64,000 nt of DNA from DATFVA01 sp963745945 (GCA_963745945.1 CAVUZG010000007.1:496001-560000); one strand, 5' to 3'; counted from the stretch's first letter, positions 1 to 8,526 are shown. Numbers and translations are program-made. The notes: generated by a model not told the origin, from the letters alone.

Positions 1-274
1 AAAGCGACAATGCTATCAAAACTTTTGTCCCCGGGTCTTTTTCATTTTTCAATTCTTCAGTTAATAAATTAACTGTTTCATTTATTTTATACAGACCAGC
101 CATATATATAGAACTTTTCCTTAGTCCTGTATTAGTGGAAGTAATTCCATTCTTCAATGTTTCAATCGAGTTAGGTGTTACATTTTTGTAGCTGGTTTCC
201 TGTGCCTTTAATCCTGACCCCGCAGCTAAAAAAAGAACTAAAAGAACTGCTAAAGTTGTTGATGCTGTTTTCAT
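1..274 (-). CDS. Secreted HEAT-like repeat protein, partial
   Basis: The gene leaves the window at its 3' side; 91 codons are visible. It opens with MKTASTTLAVLLVLFLAAG, a type I signal peptide with probable cleavage at the Lys-Ala-Gln near residue 25. The following segment (a GLRKSS..MAGLYKIN..NLLTEELKNE pattern) has the spacing of a HEAT-type helical repeat, suggesting a periplasmic protein-binding role. The start is the only ATG that places a signal peptide at the N-terminus, and AAAGGAGAT lies just upstream. Function is unknown; the HEAT assignment is inferred from pattern only. Confidence 0.6.
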   Translation of the reverse strand, partial: MKTASTTLAVLLVLFLAAGSGLKAQETSYKNVTPNSIETLKNGITSTNTGLRKSSIYMAGLYKINETVNLLTEELKNEKDPGTKVLIALSL

Positions 275-463
275 TTTTTTATCTCCTTTAATTTTGGTGA
301 AGAACTGTTTTTATTTAATCTCCACTGTTAAATTAAAGTAGCTATTTGCAACAGGTGTCATACACAAGTAAAGCATTGTAAAGAATTGTCATGGTTTCGG
401 ATTTAATAAAAATTCAACTGAAATAATCGAATTCAAATCCGGGTTAAATCAAACGAAAATCCA

Positions 464-1012
464 TCACTCAACTGAAAATCCCAAATCCTGCCAGGCACCA
501 AAATAATCACCCAAAGTTGATTTAACCATTCCCCTGCTTTTGTAAGCATTTTCAAATTTCGGATTTAACTTTATAGCTTCATCAAAATCAAGAATTGCTT
601 CACCATACTCACCAAGATCCGATTTAACCTTACCCCTGTAGTAATAAGCATCAGAAGATGAAGAGTTCAAATCAATAGCTCTTGAAAACAATTCCATCGC
701 TGCTTCATACATACAATGCCTGTATTTAATAATGCCTTCCTCTATACAATTACGGCAAGCTTTTTTATCAATCTCTACTGATTTTTCAAAATCTTTTGAC
801 GCTCCGCTAAAATCTCCCATATCAGCCTTGATTGTAGCACGGTTATAATATGCCAGTGCATCTTCAGGGTTTTGTTCAATTGCCATTGAATAATTCTCTA
901 TTGCTTTTGACAGCTTACCTTTATCCGCATTTGCAGTTCCCTCAAGATTGTAAAATGAAATGCTGCCGGGATTATAATTATTGTAATTCCTCATCAATCC
1001 TTTATTTTCCAT
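464..1012 (-). CDS. TPR repeat protein
   Basis: About 182 residues made almost entirely of tetratricopeptide repeats, recognisable by AYYNRATIKADMGDFSGA, AYYYRGKVKSDLGEYGEA and the recurrent AIxLNP ends; about four units are visible. No signal peptide or membrane segment, so probably a cytoplasmic scaffold. A GTG six bases further upstream is in frame, but GAGG sits five bases before the ATG used here. It is a paralogue of the next TPR gene upstream on the same strand, sharing the order SLAYYxRGTxKAxMGDxxGA then AFxFxRAI. Both lie downstream of an orphan response regulator. Partner and function are unknown. Confidence 0.8.
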   Translation of the reverse strand: MENKGLMRNYNNYNPGSISFYNLEGTANADKGKLSKAIENYSMAIEQNPEDALAYYNRATIKADMGDFSGASKDFEKSVEIDKKACRNCIEEGIIKYRHCMYEAAMELFSRAIDLNSSSSDAYYYRGKVKSDLGEYGEAILDFDEAIKLNPKFENAYKSRGMVKSTLGDYFGAWQDLGFSVE

Positions 1013-1203
1013 ATCCACCTCACTTATTATTAAATTTCAATGAGCAGGAGGGCTTATAAAAATAGGACAATCATTTACATTAGAGTGAATAAACAAAACG
1101 GTAGAGCGTTAAGGGAATTTAACTTAAGTCTGATTAGGGTATGTCAGCAGCAGGTAATTAATTGTAAAAAGATGTCATGGATTTCAGGAAGCGGGAGTTA
1201 CAT

Positions 1204-1593
1204 TCAGGAGAATTTTAAATTTTTATTCAATTTTATTGCGGTGCTGAAATCTTCCATAGCAGAGGAATAATCACCCAGATCAACTTTAATTCTTCCTCTT
1301 TGGTAGTAAGCTTCGGCAAATCTCCAATCCAGAGCAATTGCCCTGTTGAAAAAGGACACTGCTTCATTCAAATAGCCCTTTTTGTATTTGGATAGACCTA
1401 GCGAAAAAAATTCCCGGGCTTCCTGCATTTCTAACTCAATAGATTTTTTGAAATCCTGGCCTGCACCGGTTAAATCACCCATCTCAGCTTTTAGTGTTCC
1501 TCTTTTGTAGTACGCTAATGAATCCAGAGGATTGTTTTCAATTTCCCGTGTATATTTTTCTAATTCCATTTCGCCTCGTTTCTGCACTTGCAT
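1204..1593 (-). CDS. TPR repeat protein (paralogue)
   Basis: A 129-residue protein of about three tetratricopeptide units (SLAYYKRGTLKAEMGDLTGA, FFSLGLSKYKKGYLNEAV, AEAYYQRGRIKVDLGDYS). GAGGTGAT lies 6 bases before the ATG. It is shorter than its downstream paralogue, which has an extra N-terminal segment and one extra repeat; the two probably arose by tandem duplication. It lies between the response regulator and the second TPR gene, all on the same strand, but gaps of more than 150 bases argue against tight translational coupling. The role is presumably protein-protein interaction; the target is unknown. Confidence 0.8.
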   Translation of the reverse strand: MQVQKRGEMELEKYTREIENNPLDSLAYYKRGTLKAEMGDLTGAGQDFKKSIELEMQEAREFFSLGLSKYKKGYLNEAVSFFNRAIALDWRFAEAYYQRGRIKVDLGDYSSAMEDFSTAIKLNKNLKFS

Positions 1594-1755
1594 AGTATCA
1601 CCTCAAATAAAATTCGTAAAACCTAACAATAAAATGTAAAAACAGCCGGATAAGAAAATCTTTGAATCAAAGAAAGGTAAATATGCGGGGAAATCCTATA
1701 ATCTAAATCACATTATGTAAACATGTGATTTCTTCATGTGATCATCGGGTCATTC

Positions 1756-2436
1756 TTAGTCTATTAGTTTATATCCAATTCCGTGAACTGTTAAGATTAT
1801 CTGCGGATGATTAAAGTCTTTTTCAATTTTTTGACGCAATTTTAGTATAAAATTATCTACAGTTCGTGTTGAGGGACTTTCATCATATCCCCAGATTTTT
1901 TCCAGCAAATCATCGCGGCTTACGGTTTTATTTCTGTGCTTCCATAGGAAATTTAATATTTCAAACTCTTTGTGTGACATCTGAACCGAGTTTTCACTTT
2001 CAAATGCAGTATAATTCTGAAAATTCAGATCAAGTCTTCCGATTTTTATTTTGTTTTCATCTGTACGTAAATTATCACCCCTCCTCAGAACAGCTTTAAT
2101 TCGTGCTAATAACTCCCTTAAACTAAATGGTTTTGTTATGTAATCATCCGCACCAAGTTCAAGACCTAACACTTTGTCAATTTCCTGATCTTTTGCTGTA
2201 AGAAGTATGACAGGGGTTGTTATTCCTTTTTTCCGCATAGTTTTGCAGACATCAAACCCTGATAGTTTCGGCATCATTACATCAAGAACAATTAAATCGA
2301 AATCGAAATCTATAATTTTCTGTAATCCCGCTTCACCATCCGCTGCAATTTCAACTTCATAACCTTCAAACTCAAGATTATCCTTAAGCCCCAGCCTCAT
2401 ATTCGGTTCATCATCAACTATAAGAATTTTAGACAT
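1756..2436 (-). CDS. OmpR/PhoB-family response regulator (orphan)
   Basis: A 226-residue two-domain regulator. The receiver domain (about 1-120) has the acidic pair D8-D9, phosphoacceptor D52 in LIVLDVMMPK, the Thr of ILLTAK and the Lys of YITKPF, so it should be phosphorylatable. The C-terminal winged helix (about 130-226) carries the family signature SRDDLLEKIWGYDESPSTRTV and ends HGIGYKLID. No histidine kinase is visible beside it, so the cognate kinase must lie elsewhere or be shared. The closest neighbours on its strand are two TPR genes. The target genes are unknown. Confidence 0.93.
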   Translation of the reverse strand: MSKILIVDDEPNMRLGLKDNLEFEGYEVEIAADGEAGLQKIIDFDFDLIVLDVMMPKLSGFDVCKTMRKKGITTPVILLTAKDQEIDKVLGLELGADDYITKPFSLRELLARIKAVLRRGDNLRTDENKIKIGRLDLNFQNYTAFESENSVQMSHKEFEILNFLWKHRNKTVSRDDLLEKIWGYDESPSTRTVDNFILKLRQKIEKDFNHPQIILTVHGIGYKLID

Positions 2437-2854
2437 TATAATTTCACATTTTAAAAATTAGCTACCAGCAAATTCCTAAAATTAGTTTCATTAATCAATA
2501 ATTTTTTATCCTTATAATAATTTAGAAGACTTTATAAAAATCAGATAATGGAATTCTTAGGAATACACCCCTAAAAAAATGATAAACTTATTCCCTTTTA
2601 ATATAAAAAGGAAAATGTATTTAATTGATAAATGTAACACGGAGAAATTAAAAAGATGAATTAGTAGCTGATAATTAAAAAAAAATCATTGCTTCATAAA
2701 ATATTTTCAAGTAACTTCATTTCCTCAACTATCGTGTCATTAATATTTCTAACGTGTGTCAGAAGAATGTAATACGATTCTTCTTTTTTTATCTTTTGTT
2801 CAAAATAAGTCCTTTCCTGTATTCCCTTTAACGGGTAAGGAAATAACTTAAGTA
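2437..2854. other. Long intergenic region between divergent genes
   Basis: This 418-bp gap separates the leftward response regulator from the rightward FecR-domain gene and should hold both promoters. It is very AT-rich, with no open frame of note. The only clear structure is a terminator-like hairpin near its right end, listed separately, plus a weak CCTTTT...AAAAGG hairpin near 2594-2612. I see no match to the TAnnTTTG promoter element found elsewhere in the window. Confidence 0.5.
2761..2791 (+). terminator. Terminator-like hairpin ahead of the FecR gene
   Basis: AGAAGAAT and ATTCTTCT form an 8-bp stem around a 7-8 base loop, followed directly by a run of seven T. No gene on this strand ends just before it, so it would terminate either a short untranslated transcript from the preceding intergenic DNA or act as an attenuator in the FecR-gene leader. 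Confidence 0.45.
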
Positions 2855-4063
2855 TTGCTTAAAAAACCGTCAAAAGAAAAATCGTTTTTAAGGTTTAACA
2901 AATTGAAATGTAAAGAAATCAAATACTACTTAAATGATTATCACACCGGGAAACTAATAGATGAATTAAGAGGGGAAATTAAAATACATCTCACTACTTG
3001 CCAGGCGTGCAGAAAAAGATCTGAAGAAATAAAATCAAAATTGAAATCACGCGGTGTTATTCGTAAACAAATACACCATTCAAGAGAATTTTGGGAGGGA
3101 ATTTCCGAACCGAATGATTATGATGCAAATTTGCGAATGCCCGATATACTGTTTTCTCCTCTTAAAAGTGCAGAAGATCCTAAATACAAAATAAAACTGA
3201 GAAAAAAATATTTTAATTCGGGATGGATCGCTTTAAGTGCGCCGATTTTAGCAATTCTGCTTGCGATAATTTTAGCCGTTCTGTATTTCACAAAAACATC
3301 AACAACTTTCTGGCAGGTTGAAAATTTAAAAGGAACTCCAACAGTTGGAAATGAAAAACTCGAATCTTCCGGAATCCTTCCACTGGGAGAATGGTTGACG
3401 ACGAACGCCTTATCCGAGGCAAGATTAAAAATTGGTACGGTTGGCGAACTTGACGTGAGTCCGGAGAGTAAGTTACAGCTCATTAATACTAAAGATACAG
3501 ACTACCGGGTTTACCTTGAGCAGGGTAAAATTCATGCTAAAACATGGGCTCCTCCAAAACTATTCAAAGTGGAAACTCCTTACTTTTCAGCAATAGATCT
3601 TGGATGTGTTTATACCCTTGAGTTGGATAAAAATGGTTCTTCAATACTTCTTGTTAATTCAGGTTCAGTTGAACTTAAATCAATAAAAGATGAAAAAATT
3701 ATTCCCGCCGGGGCAGTTTGTGAAACGAGAAAAAATAAAGGTATGGGCACACCTTATTTTTTAAATGCTTCGATTGAGTTTAAAGCTGCATTAACGCGGT
3801 TTGATTTTGAAAACGGCGGAGATAAGGCTTTAAAAACTATTCTGGAAAATTCCAGAAAAAGGGATGCTCTCAGTTTGTGGTATTTATTAAAAGAATCAAC
3901 ACCTGGCAGGGAAAAAATAATTTACAATAAACTGGCTGAACTGGTTTCGCCCCCATCAAATGTTACTGAATCCGGAATACTAAAAAATAGCAACAGGATG
4001 TTGTATGATTGGTGGGAAAAACTCGGTTACGGAAAAAAATCTGACTGGGACCTGCTAAACTAA
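2855..4063 (+). CDS. Membrane-anchored FecR-domain protein with zinc-finger-like N-terminus
   Basis: About 402 residues. The N-terminal part (CKEIKYYLNDYHTGKL, then HLTTCQACRKR) resembles the anti-sigma zinc-finger fold, with His/Cys-x2-Cys ligands. One transmembrane helix follows (WIALSAPILAILLAIILAVL), then a periplasmic FecR-like beta domain (EARLKIGTVGELDVSPESKL; VYLEQGKIHAKTWAPPKLFKVETP). This layout suggests a sigma-regulator-type sensor, but no ECF sigma gene is adjacent. The frame opens at a TTG; a second TTG at 2903 has the better-spaced TAAGG and gives the compact MKCKEIKYYL start, so the true start is uncertain. The C-terminal 100 residues are unassigned. Confidence 0.75.
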   Translation: MLKKPSKEKSFLRFNKLKCKEIKYYLNDYHTGKLIDELRGEIKIHLTTCQACRKRSEEIKSKLKSRGVIRKQIHHSREFWEGISEPNDYDANLRMPDILFSPLKSAEDPKYKIKLRKKYFNSGWIALSAPILAILLAIILAVLYFTKTSTTFWQVENLKGTPTVGNEKLESSGILPLGEWLTTNALSEARLKIGTVGELDVSPESKLQLINTKDTDYRVYLEQGKIHAKTWAPPKLFKVETPYFSAIDLGCVYTLELDKNGSSILLVNSGSVELKSIKDEKIIPAGAVCETRKNKGMGTPYFLNASIEFKAALTRFDFENGGDKALKTILENSRKRDALSLWYLLKESTPGREKIIYNKLAELVSPPSNVTESGILKNSNRMLYDWWEKLGYGKKSDWDLLN

Positions 4064-4181
4064 CTCATATTACTTCTGAACTTTTTACTTTCTTCTTCAT
4101 AATTAAATAATTACATTCTCTACAGGTGAATTTGAATTAATTGAAAAACAATTTTTCAGACATAATTTACGGGGAGGAAAT

Positions 4182-4622
4182 ATGTACTGGACTCAGCAAA
4201 TTGAAGACTGGGCTGATCATCATCACCCAATCTGGATTGACTTCCTCAGGATACTTCTCGGCTTAATTCTTATCCTTAAGGGTATTACCCTAATAATAAA
4301 CCGTGAACAGGTTATTCTGAATATGGAATTAAGTAACATTGATGTCTTTTCATTCCTGGTTACTTCCCAATATGTTCTTGTATTTTATCTTGCCGGCGGG
4401 TTGCTTTTAGCTATAGGTCTTATTACCAGGGTCATTATACTTTTTCAGATCCCGATATTAATAGCTACAATTATTTTTATTAATTATCACCAGGGATTAT
4501 TCGCATTAAATTCGGATTTGATTTATTCAATCCTGATTCTCGGATTGTTAATCTTTTTTCTTATTTACGGATCGGGAAAATTTTCTGTGGATTATATTTT
4601 GAGTAAATCAAAAGAATCCTGA
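4182..4622 (+). CDS. DoxX-like four-helix membrane protein
   Basis: A 146-residue integral membrane protein with about four hydrophobic helices (FLRILLGLILILKGITLII; VLVFYLAGGLLLAIGLITR; LFQIPILIATIIFI; SILILGLLIFFLIYGSG). The FLRIxLGxxLxxKG start and the AGGLLLAIGLxTR loop are typical of DoxX/DoxD-type proteins, whose functions vary (redox- or thiosulfate-linked in some). GGGGAGGAAAT lies directly before the ATG. It is followed by a clear paralogue, so the pair is a tandem duplication. The physiological role is not evident from the sequence. Confidence 0.8.
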   Translation: MYWTQQIEDWADHHHPIWIDFLRILLGLILILKGITLIINREQVILNMELSNIDVFSFLVTSQYVLVFYLAGGLLLAIGLITRVIILFQIPILIATIIFINYHQGLFALNSDLIYSILILGLLIFFLIYGSGKFSVDYILSKSKES

Positions 4623-4663
4623 TTTAAAAATAAGATGTGCTGCATTATACCACTCCGGGAATC

Positions 4664-4703
4664 TCTCCTGGTTATTTTTATTAAAAGTAAATAACCAAGG
4701 AGA
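4664..4703 (+). promoter_or_regulatory. Hairpin sequestering the RBS of the second DoxX gene
   Basis: TCTCCTGGTTATTT at 4664-4677 pairs with AAATAACC at 4689-4696 and AGGAGA at 4698-4703, with a single bulged A: 14 base pairs around an 11-base loop. The 3' arm is the Shine-Dalgarno sequence (AAGGAGA) of the gene starting at 4708. In the folded state the ribosome-binding site would be masked. Such a structure can act as a thermosensor or ligand-responsive switch, or, less likely since it has no good U-run, as a terminator of the upstream gene. Confidence 0.55.
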
Positions 4704-4707
4704 AAAA

Positions 4708-5145
4708 ATGAGTGCGATTTCAGGAATCGAGAAATGGACAGAAGAACATCATTCTATATGGATTGATTTTCTCCGGATTCTACTGGGAGTTTTTTTAATT
4801 GCAAAAGGTGCCTCCTTCATCAATCACCGCGAGCAAATTGAATGGCTGCTGGTTAACCATCACGTTGAATTTCTCATATTTATAGCTGCTATTTACGTAA
4901 TTCTTTTTCATATCGGCGGGGGATTATTAATAGCATCCGGATTAATTACCCGGTGGGCAATAGGTTTTCAGATTCCGATACTGATCGGGGCTGTATTTTT
5001 TGTAAACCTTCCTAAAGGTTTCAACGGAATCAATACCGAGCTCGGATTATCAATTGTTGTTCTTGCTTTGCTTATTTTCTTTTTCTTTTACGGTTCCGGG
5101 AATTTTTCACTGGACTACTACATGACAAAGCATAAAGACAAATAG
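4708..5145 (+). CDS. DoxX-like membrane protein (paralogue)
   Basis: A 145-residue paralogue of the preceding gene, sharing the HHSIWIDFLRILLG start, the GGGLLIASGLITRW loop, QIPILIGAVFF and the FYGSGNFSLDYYM end. Four transmembrane helices are expected. The start ATG follows AAGGAGAAAAA, but that ribosome-binding site is the 3' arm of a 14-bp hairpin, so translation may be conditional. The intergenic distance of 85 bases and the shared strand allow cotranscription with the first copy. DoxX-family membership is inferred from pattern; the function is unknown. Confidence 0.8.
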   Translation: MSAISGIEKWTEEHHSIWIDFLRILLGVFLIAKGASFINHREQIEWLLVNHHVEFLIFIAAIYVILFHIGGGLLIASGLITRWAIGFQIPILIGAVFFVNLPKGFNGINTELGLSIVVLALLIFFFFYGSGNFSLDYYMTKHKDK

Positions 5146-5184
5146 TTATAAAATAATTGCGCCATTTTAATTATTAATAACCAG

Positions 5185-5216
5185 ATGCCCGGGTTTGTAA
5201 ACACGGGTATTATCTT
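5185..5216 (+). terminator. Hairpin after the DoxX pair
   Basis: ATGCCCG pairs with CGGGTAT (one G-T pair), and GTTT/AAAC continues the stem inside the loop, giving an extended hairpin followed by a T-rich stretch. It lies 40 bases after the DoxX stop codon and is the likely end of that transcript. Confidence 0.5.
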
Positions 5217-5328
5217 TCTCTAACAAATGAATCAGAAATAATTTCAATTGTTAATTGACATTTGAACTTTTATTTTCAAACTTGCCTGAACAGAAACTTC
5301 CTCTCTAATAATCAATTTAAAAGTTATA

Positions 5329-5778
5329 ATGACAAGCGTTAAAAAAATTTCTAAACTCTGTCTCCTTCTCTCTGTAATTTATATTTTAAATCTGCAGTCC
5401 TGCACGCCAATTTCAGTTTACAGCGAATCAGCATATACACAGGCGGTACGACTAAAAGTTGAAACTCTCAGGTTGATGGACGAGGGAAGTGAAAGTTATT
5501 CAAAACACGTCGGGGAAATTGATTCATTAAAGAATGAATTGAACTTCGCTTACGAATATGCTAAAGGAAGACCAAATAACGAGATCACTGCAAAACAGTG
5601 GGAAATAATGATTAACCCCGACAGGAATTTAATCGGCGGATTTTTACGGATCTGGGAAGAAGACCTGATACTGTCCCCCGTATTTGTCAGCGAAGCACAA
5701 TCCGTTATTGGTGATGCATTCGATACCATCATCGGGTTGGAGAGCGGAAAAATAAAACCATCTGATATTGCGGAGTAA
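5329..5778 (+). CDS. Lipoprotein of unknown function, lysozyme cassette
   Basis: A 149-residue protein with a lipoprotein signal: a charged start, the hydrophobic LCLLLSVIYILNL, then the lipobox LQSC with the acylated Cys near residue 25. The mature part is helical and acidic (LRLMDEGSESYSKHVGEI) and contains a conserved-looking WEIMINPDRNLIGGF block; I do not recognise the family. No good Shine-Dalgarno precedes the ATG. It is the first of three closely spaced genes ending in a lysozyme: the next start is 5 bases after its stop, so they are very probably one operon. Confidence 0.7.
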   Translation: MTSVKKISKLCLLLSVIYILNLQSCTPISVYSESAYTQAVRLKVETLRLMDEGSESYSKHVGEIDSLKNELNFAYEYAKGRPNNEITAKQWEIMINPDRNLIGGFLRIWEEDLILSPVFVSEAQSVIGDAFDTIIGLESGKIKPSDIAE

Positions 5779-5783
5779 ATTCG

Positions 5784-6110
5784 ATGGGCGATTTTAATAC
5801 ATTTATAGAAGAATTAAAAACCAACCTGCTGCAACTTGCAAACGGTTCTTTCCAGGCATACGCTAAACAGATATTGGCAGATGGAACTGTCTTTGCCTCT
5901 AAACTTGAAGAAGATCTAAAAAGGTGGGGTTCAGAATATGCAATTCACGAAATAACAAAAGAGGAATTTGAATTTCTTGTTAAATCAAAAAAAGATCTAC
6001 TTGAAATGGAAGCGCTTAAACAGGAGGGTCTTGCACGGACTGAATTAAATAAACTGCGTAACTCAATTGTTAAAACAGTAATGGAGACAGCTATAAAATT
6101 TCTTTTCTGA
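5784..6110 (+). CDS. Small helical protein, lysozyme cassette
   Basis: A 108-residue protein with no signal peptide, predicted mostly helical: an amphipathic N-terminus (FNTFIEELKTNLLQLA), a charged central part with EITKEEFEFLVKSKKDLLEM, and a hydrophobic tail (VMETAIKFLF) that could touch a membrane. I do not recognise it. Its Shine-Dalgarno (GGAG) overlaps the end of the upstream lipoprotein gene, so translation is probably coupled. Placed between a lipoprotein and a lysozyme, it could be a partner, inhibitor or release factor for the enzyme; that is inference from context alone. Confidence 0.65.
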   Translation: MGDFNTFIEELKTNLLQLANGSFQAYAKQILADGTVFASKLEEDLKRWGSEYAIHEITKEEFEFLVKSKKDLLEMEALKQEGLARTELNKLRNSIVKTVMETAIKFLF

Positions 6111-6141
6111 AAATTTCATTTCTAAAATTAAGGAGGTTTAA

Positions 6142-6966
6142 ATGCCGCGACCAACTTTAAGATTAAACGATGGCTACAAACATACATCTTCACATCTCAA
6201 AAACGATGTTAAAGAATTACAGCGGTTGTTAAACAAAAAAGGGTTCTCACTTAAAGTTGATGGATTTTTCGGGAGAGATACTGAAAAAGCTGTTTTGAAA
6301 TTTCAGAAAAATAACAACCTGGTGGAAGACGGAATTGCAGGACGCAATACCTGGTCTGCTCTTCTTAAAACAGACCCGCCGGACGAAAAAACTTTCATTG
6401 AGACAACTTATTCTTCAAAAGATAAATCACTTTTAAAGCAGCTTGCTGAAGTAGAAAAATACAGAAGTTTTATTGAAGCCTCGGCTGAAAAATATAAATT
6501 TCAGCCTTCGGTAATTTGCGGAATTGGTTCCAGGGAATCTGCGTGGGGATTATCTCTTAAACCGAAAACTCCTGCAGGCACCGGGGATTTTATTAAAAGA
6601 AAATTTCCATCTAAATTCAGGCAGGGTCCGCTCCCTCCCGATGGCGGAGGTTTCGGAAGAGGTTTAATGCAGATTGATTTTGATGCTCACGATTTTGCAC
6701 GTACGGGAAACTGGAAAGATCCAAAATCTAATATTGAGTATGGCTGTAAAGTGCTTTCACAGAGTTATTCATATTTAAAAAATAAAACAAGTCTCAAAGG
6801 AAAAGAATTCCTCCGTGCTGCAATTGCCGGATACAACTGCGGACCGGGTAATGTTTTAAAAGCTGTTAATGCAGGATTGGATGTTGATTATTACACATTC
6901 GGAAGAGATTATTCAAAAGATGTTCTCAACCGTGCCGGCTGGTTCCAGATGAATGGGTGGGAGTAA
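6142..6966 (+). CDS. Peptidoglycan-binding goose-type (GEWL) lysozyme
   Basis: 274 residues. The N-terminal 75 form a PG_binding_1 domain (DVKELQRLLNKKGF; VDGFFGRDTEKAVLKFQKNN; DGIAGRNTWSALL). The C-terminal part matches the goose-type lysozyme fold: the catalytic Glu is about E132 in GIGSRESAWG, followed by FGRGLMQIDFDAHDF and AGYNCGPGNVLKAV. It would cleave the beta-1,4 linkage between MurNAc and GlcNAc. There is no signal peptide, unlike ordinary secreted lysozymes; the layout is like a phage endolysin or an effector that leaves the cell by lysis or another route. AAGGAGG lies 5 bases upstream. It is the third gene of an operon with a lipoprotein and a small protein. Confidence 0.87.
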   Translation: MPRPTLRLNDGYKHTSSHLKNDVKELQRLLNKKGFSLKVDGFFGRDTEKAVLKFQKNNNLVEDGIAGRNTWSALLKTDPPDEKTFIETTYSSKDKSLLKQLAEVEKYRSFIEASAEKYKFQPSVICGIGSRESAWGLSLKPKTPAGTGDFIKRKFPSKFRQGPLPPDGGGFGRGLMQIDFDAHDFARTGNWKDPKSNIEYGCKVLSQSYSYLKNKTSLKGKEFLRAAIAGYNCGPGNVLKAVNAGLDVDYYTFGRDYSKDVLNRAGWFQMNGWE

Positions 6967-7049
6967 TGAATTATGATTGACGGTAGATTAAATAATAAAT
7001 TAATAATCACTCACTCATCAAAAAATGTCATTGCAATCAGATTATTAAT

Positions 7050-8417
7050 TTAATTTATTTCTTTAGCCCCAAATGATTTTAGATCATAATTGTAAATCAC
7101 CAGCGTTTGTTCTCGTACATCCTTTAGATAATAAATATCAGGATTATTTCTCTGGATAATCAATTTCAATGAGTCATACGAAATTGTATTAATAAACCTG
7201 GTATATTCGGGAAAAGGTGCTTTATGCAGCGCCATCATCACTTCTATTTTGTGCAAGTATGTTTCACAAATAATAAGGCTGGGTTTATTTAACTCTCTTG
7301 CCTTTTTAATTACTAAATTTACATACTCTTCATTTGCTGCTCTTTTTTGCATATCTATGATTACAGGTCCTGCCAACATTACATCATTTTTTTCAATGTT
7401 TAATATAAACGGCGAAGCGAGAATAAATATGCTTAGAAAGATCCCTGTTCTGCGCGACAATATTTTATAAAGTAGAAGCAGTAAAAAAGCAACAAATGGA
7501 ATCAGGTAACCTGCATCAAGCGGTAACCAGAAGTAAAGTAAAAGATAAATTGCAGCACTGATTAAAATAAAAACATCAGATTTTGTTTTAAATAAACCAA
7601 CAATACTTTTTTTATTATTTAAGAAGAAATAAATAAGCGAAAGTAATATACCGACACTTCCGACTGCTCCCCATGTCCTTAAGGTCATTCTCCCCGTTAT
7701 CTTTATTAATGAATACTGATCGGGCGAACTATAATATGTTAAAAAAGAAATGCCGTAGTTGATTATCAATGGAAGGAAAAACATTAGTGATATTCCTGAA
7801 AGGATCATAATGTAGATTAGAATGTCCTTTGCTTTCGAATTGTGATTCTCTTTTTCTGAAATTAGGTAATAGATAACCGGTATAATTAATAATGAAGAGG
7901 TAATACGGCAACCAACTGCAAGCCCCAGAAAAAAAGCACTTAAAACATTTCGCCCTGATATCAAATAGTATAGGGAACCCAATATAAATGCAAGAGCGGG
8001 AATATAGTCCATTGTTACAGTACTGTTAATATAAATTACAGGAGTGAGTGCAAATGCAATTGTGGAAAGATAAACAATAGGCTTGCTCTTATTAATGAAC
8101 CTTTCCGAGATCATAAAAAAATAATATACTGCTGCAATACTGAAGACTGCTGTAATAAAATTAAATATAAAGGGAATTGTAAAAGGCAACTTTAGCAGCC
8201 AGATTAATCCTAAAATAAATTCAGGCAGTGGATAGCCGGGAAACCTTGACGTATGATATATTCCATTGAAAGCCAAATCATAACCGGACTGTACCATATG
8301 CCAGCCATCTCCATCAAGTCCGTATCCATTGAATAAAAACGGCAGCCTTGATAAGAGCACAATAAAAAGTAGAGTAGCTATCCCGCACTTTTTATCAAAA
8401 AATCTATGAGAGTACAT
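7050..8417 (-). CDS. GT-C type membrane glycosyltransferase (PMT/ArnT-like)
   Basis: 455 residues with about ten hydrophobic helices and a shorter soluble C-terminus. The first periplasmic loop contains LDGDGWHMVQSGYD, fitting the acidic catalytic residue that follows TM1 in GT39/GT83-type lipid-linked sugar transferases; RFPGYPLPEF is also typical. It probably transfers a sugar from a polyprenyl-phosphate donor to a periplasmic acceptor, which cannot be named. It stands alone, convergent with the lysozyme cassette and divergent from the tRNA region. Confidence 0.75.
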   Translation of the reverse strand: MYSHRFFDKKCGIATLLFIVLLSRLPFLFNGYGLDGDGWHMVQSGYDLAFNGIYHTSRFPGYPLPEFILGLIWLLKLPFTIPFIFNFITAVFSIAAVYYFFMISERFINKSKPIVYLSTIAFALTPVIYINSTVTMDYIPALAFILGSLYYLISGRNVLSAFFLGLAVGCRITSSLLIIPVIYYLISEKENHNSKAKDILIYIMILSGISLMFFLPLIINYGISFLTYYSSPDQYSLIKITGRMTLRTWGAVGSVGILLSLIYFFLNNKKSIVGLFKTKSDVFILISAAIYLLLYFWLPLDAGYLIPFVAFLLLLLYKILSRRTGIFLSIFILASPFILNIEKNDVMLAGPVIIDMQKRAANEEYVNLVIKKARELNKPSLIICETYLHKIEVMMALHKAPFPEYTRFINTISYDSLKLIIQRNNPDIYYLKDVREQTLVIYNYDLKSFGAKEIN

Positions 8418-8526
8418 TACTTTAATACTTATTCAAAAAATTTGTTTTACGAGTAAACCAGACCGACTTTTTATTGTTTTTAAATAATATAACCGAATAA
8501 TTTTAAAATACTAGCGGTAGAATTAT

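Noticed and set aside
850..1270. Rightward open frames across the TPR genes
   Set aside because: They are antisense to clear TPR coding sequence and have no protein-like pattern.
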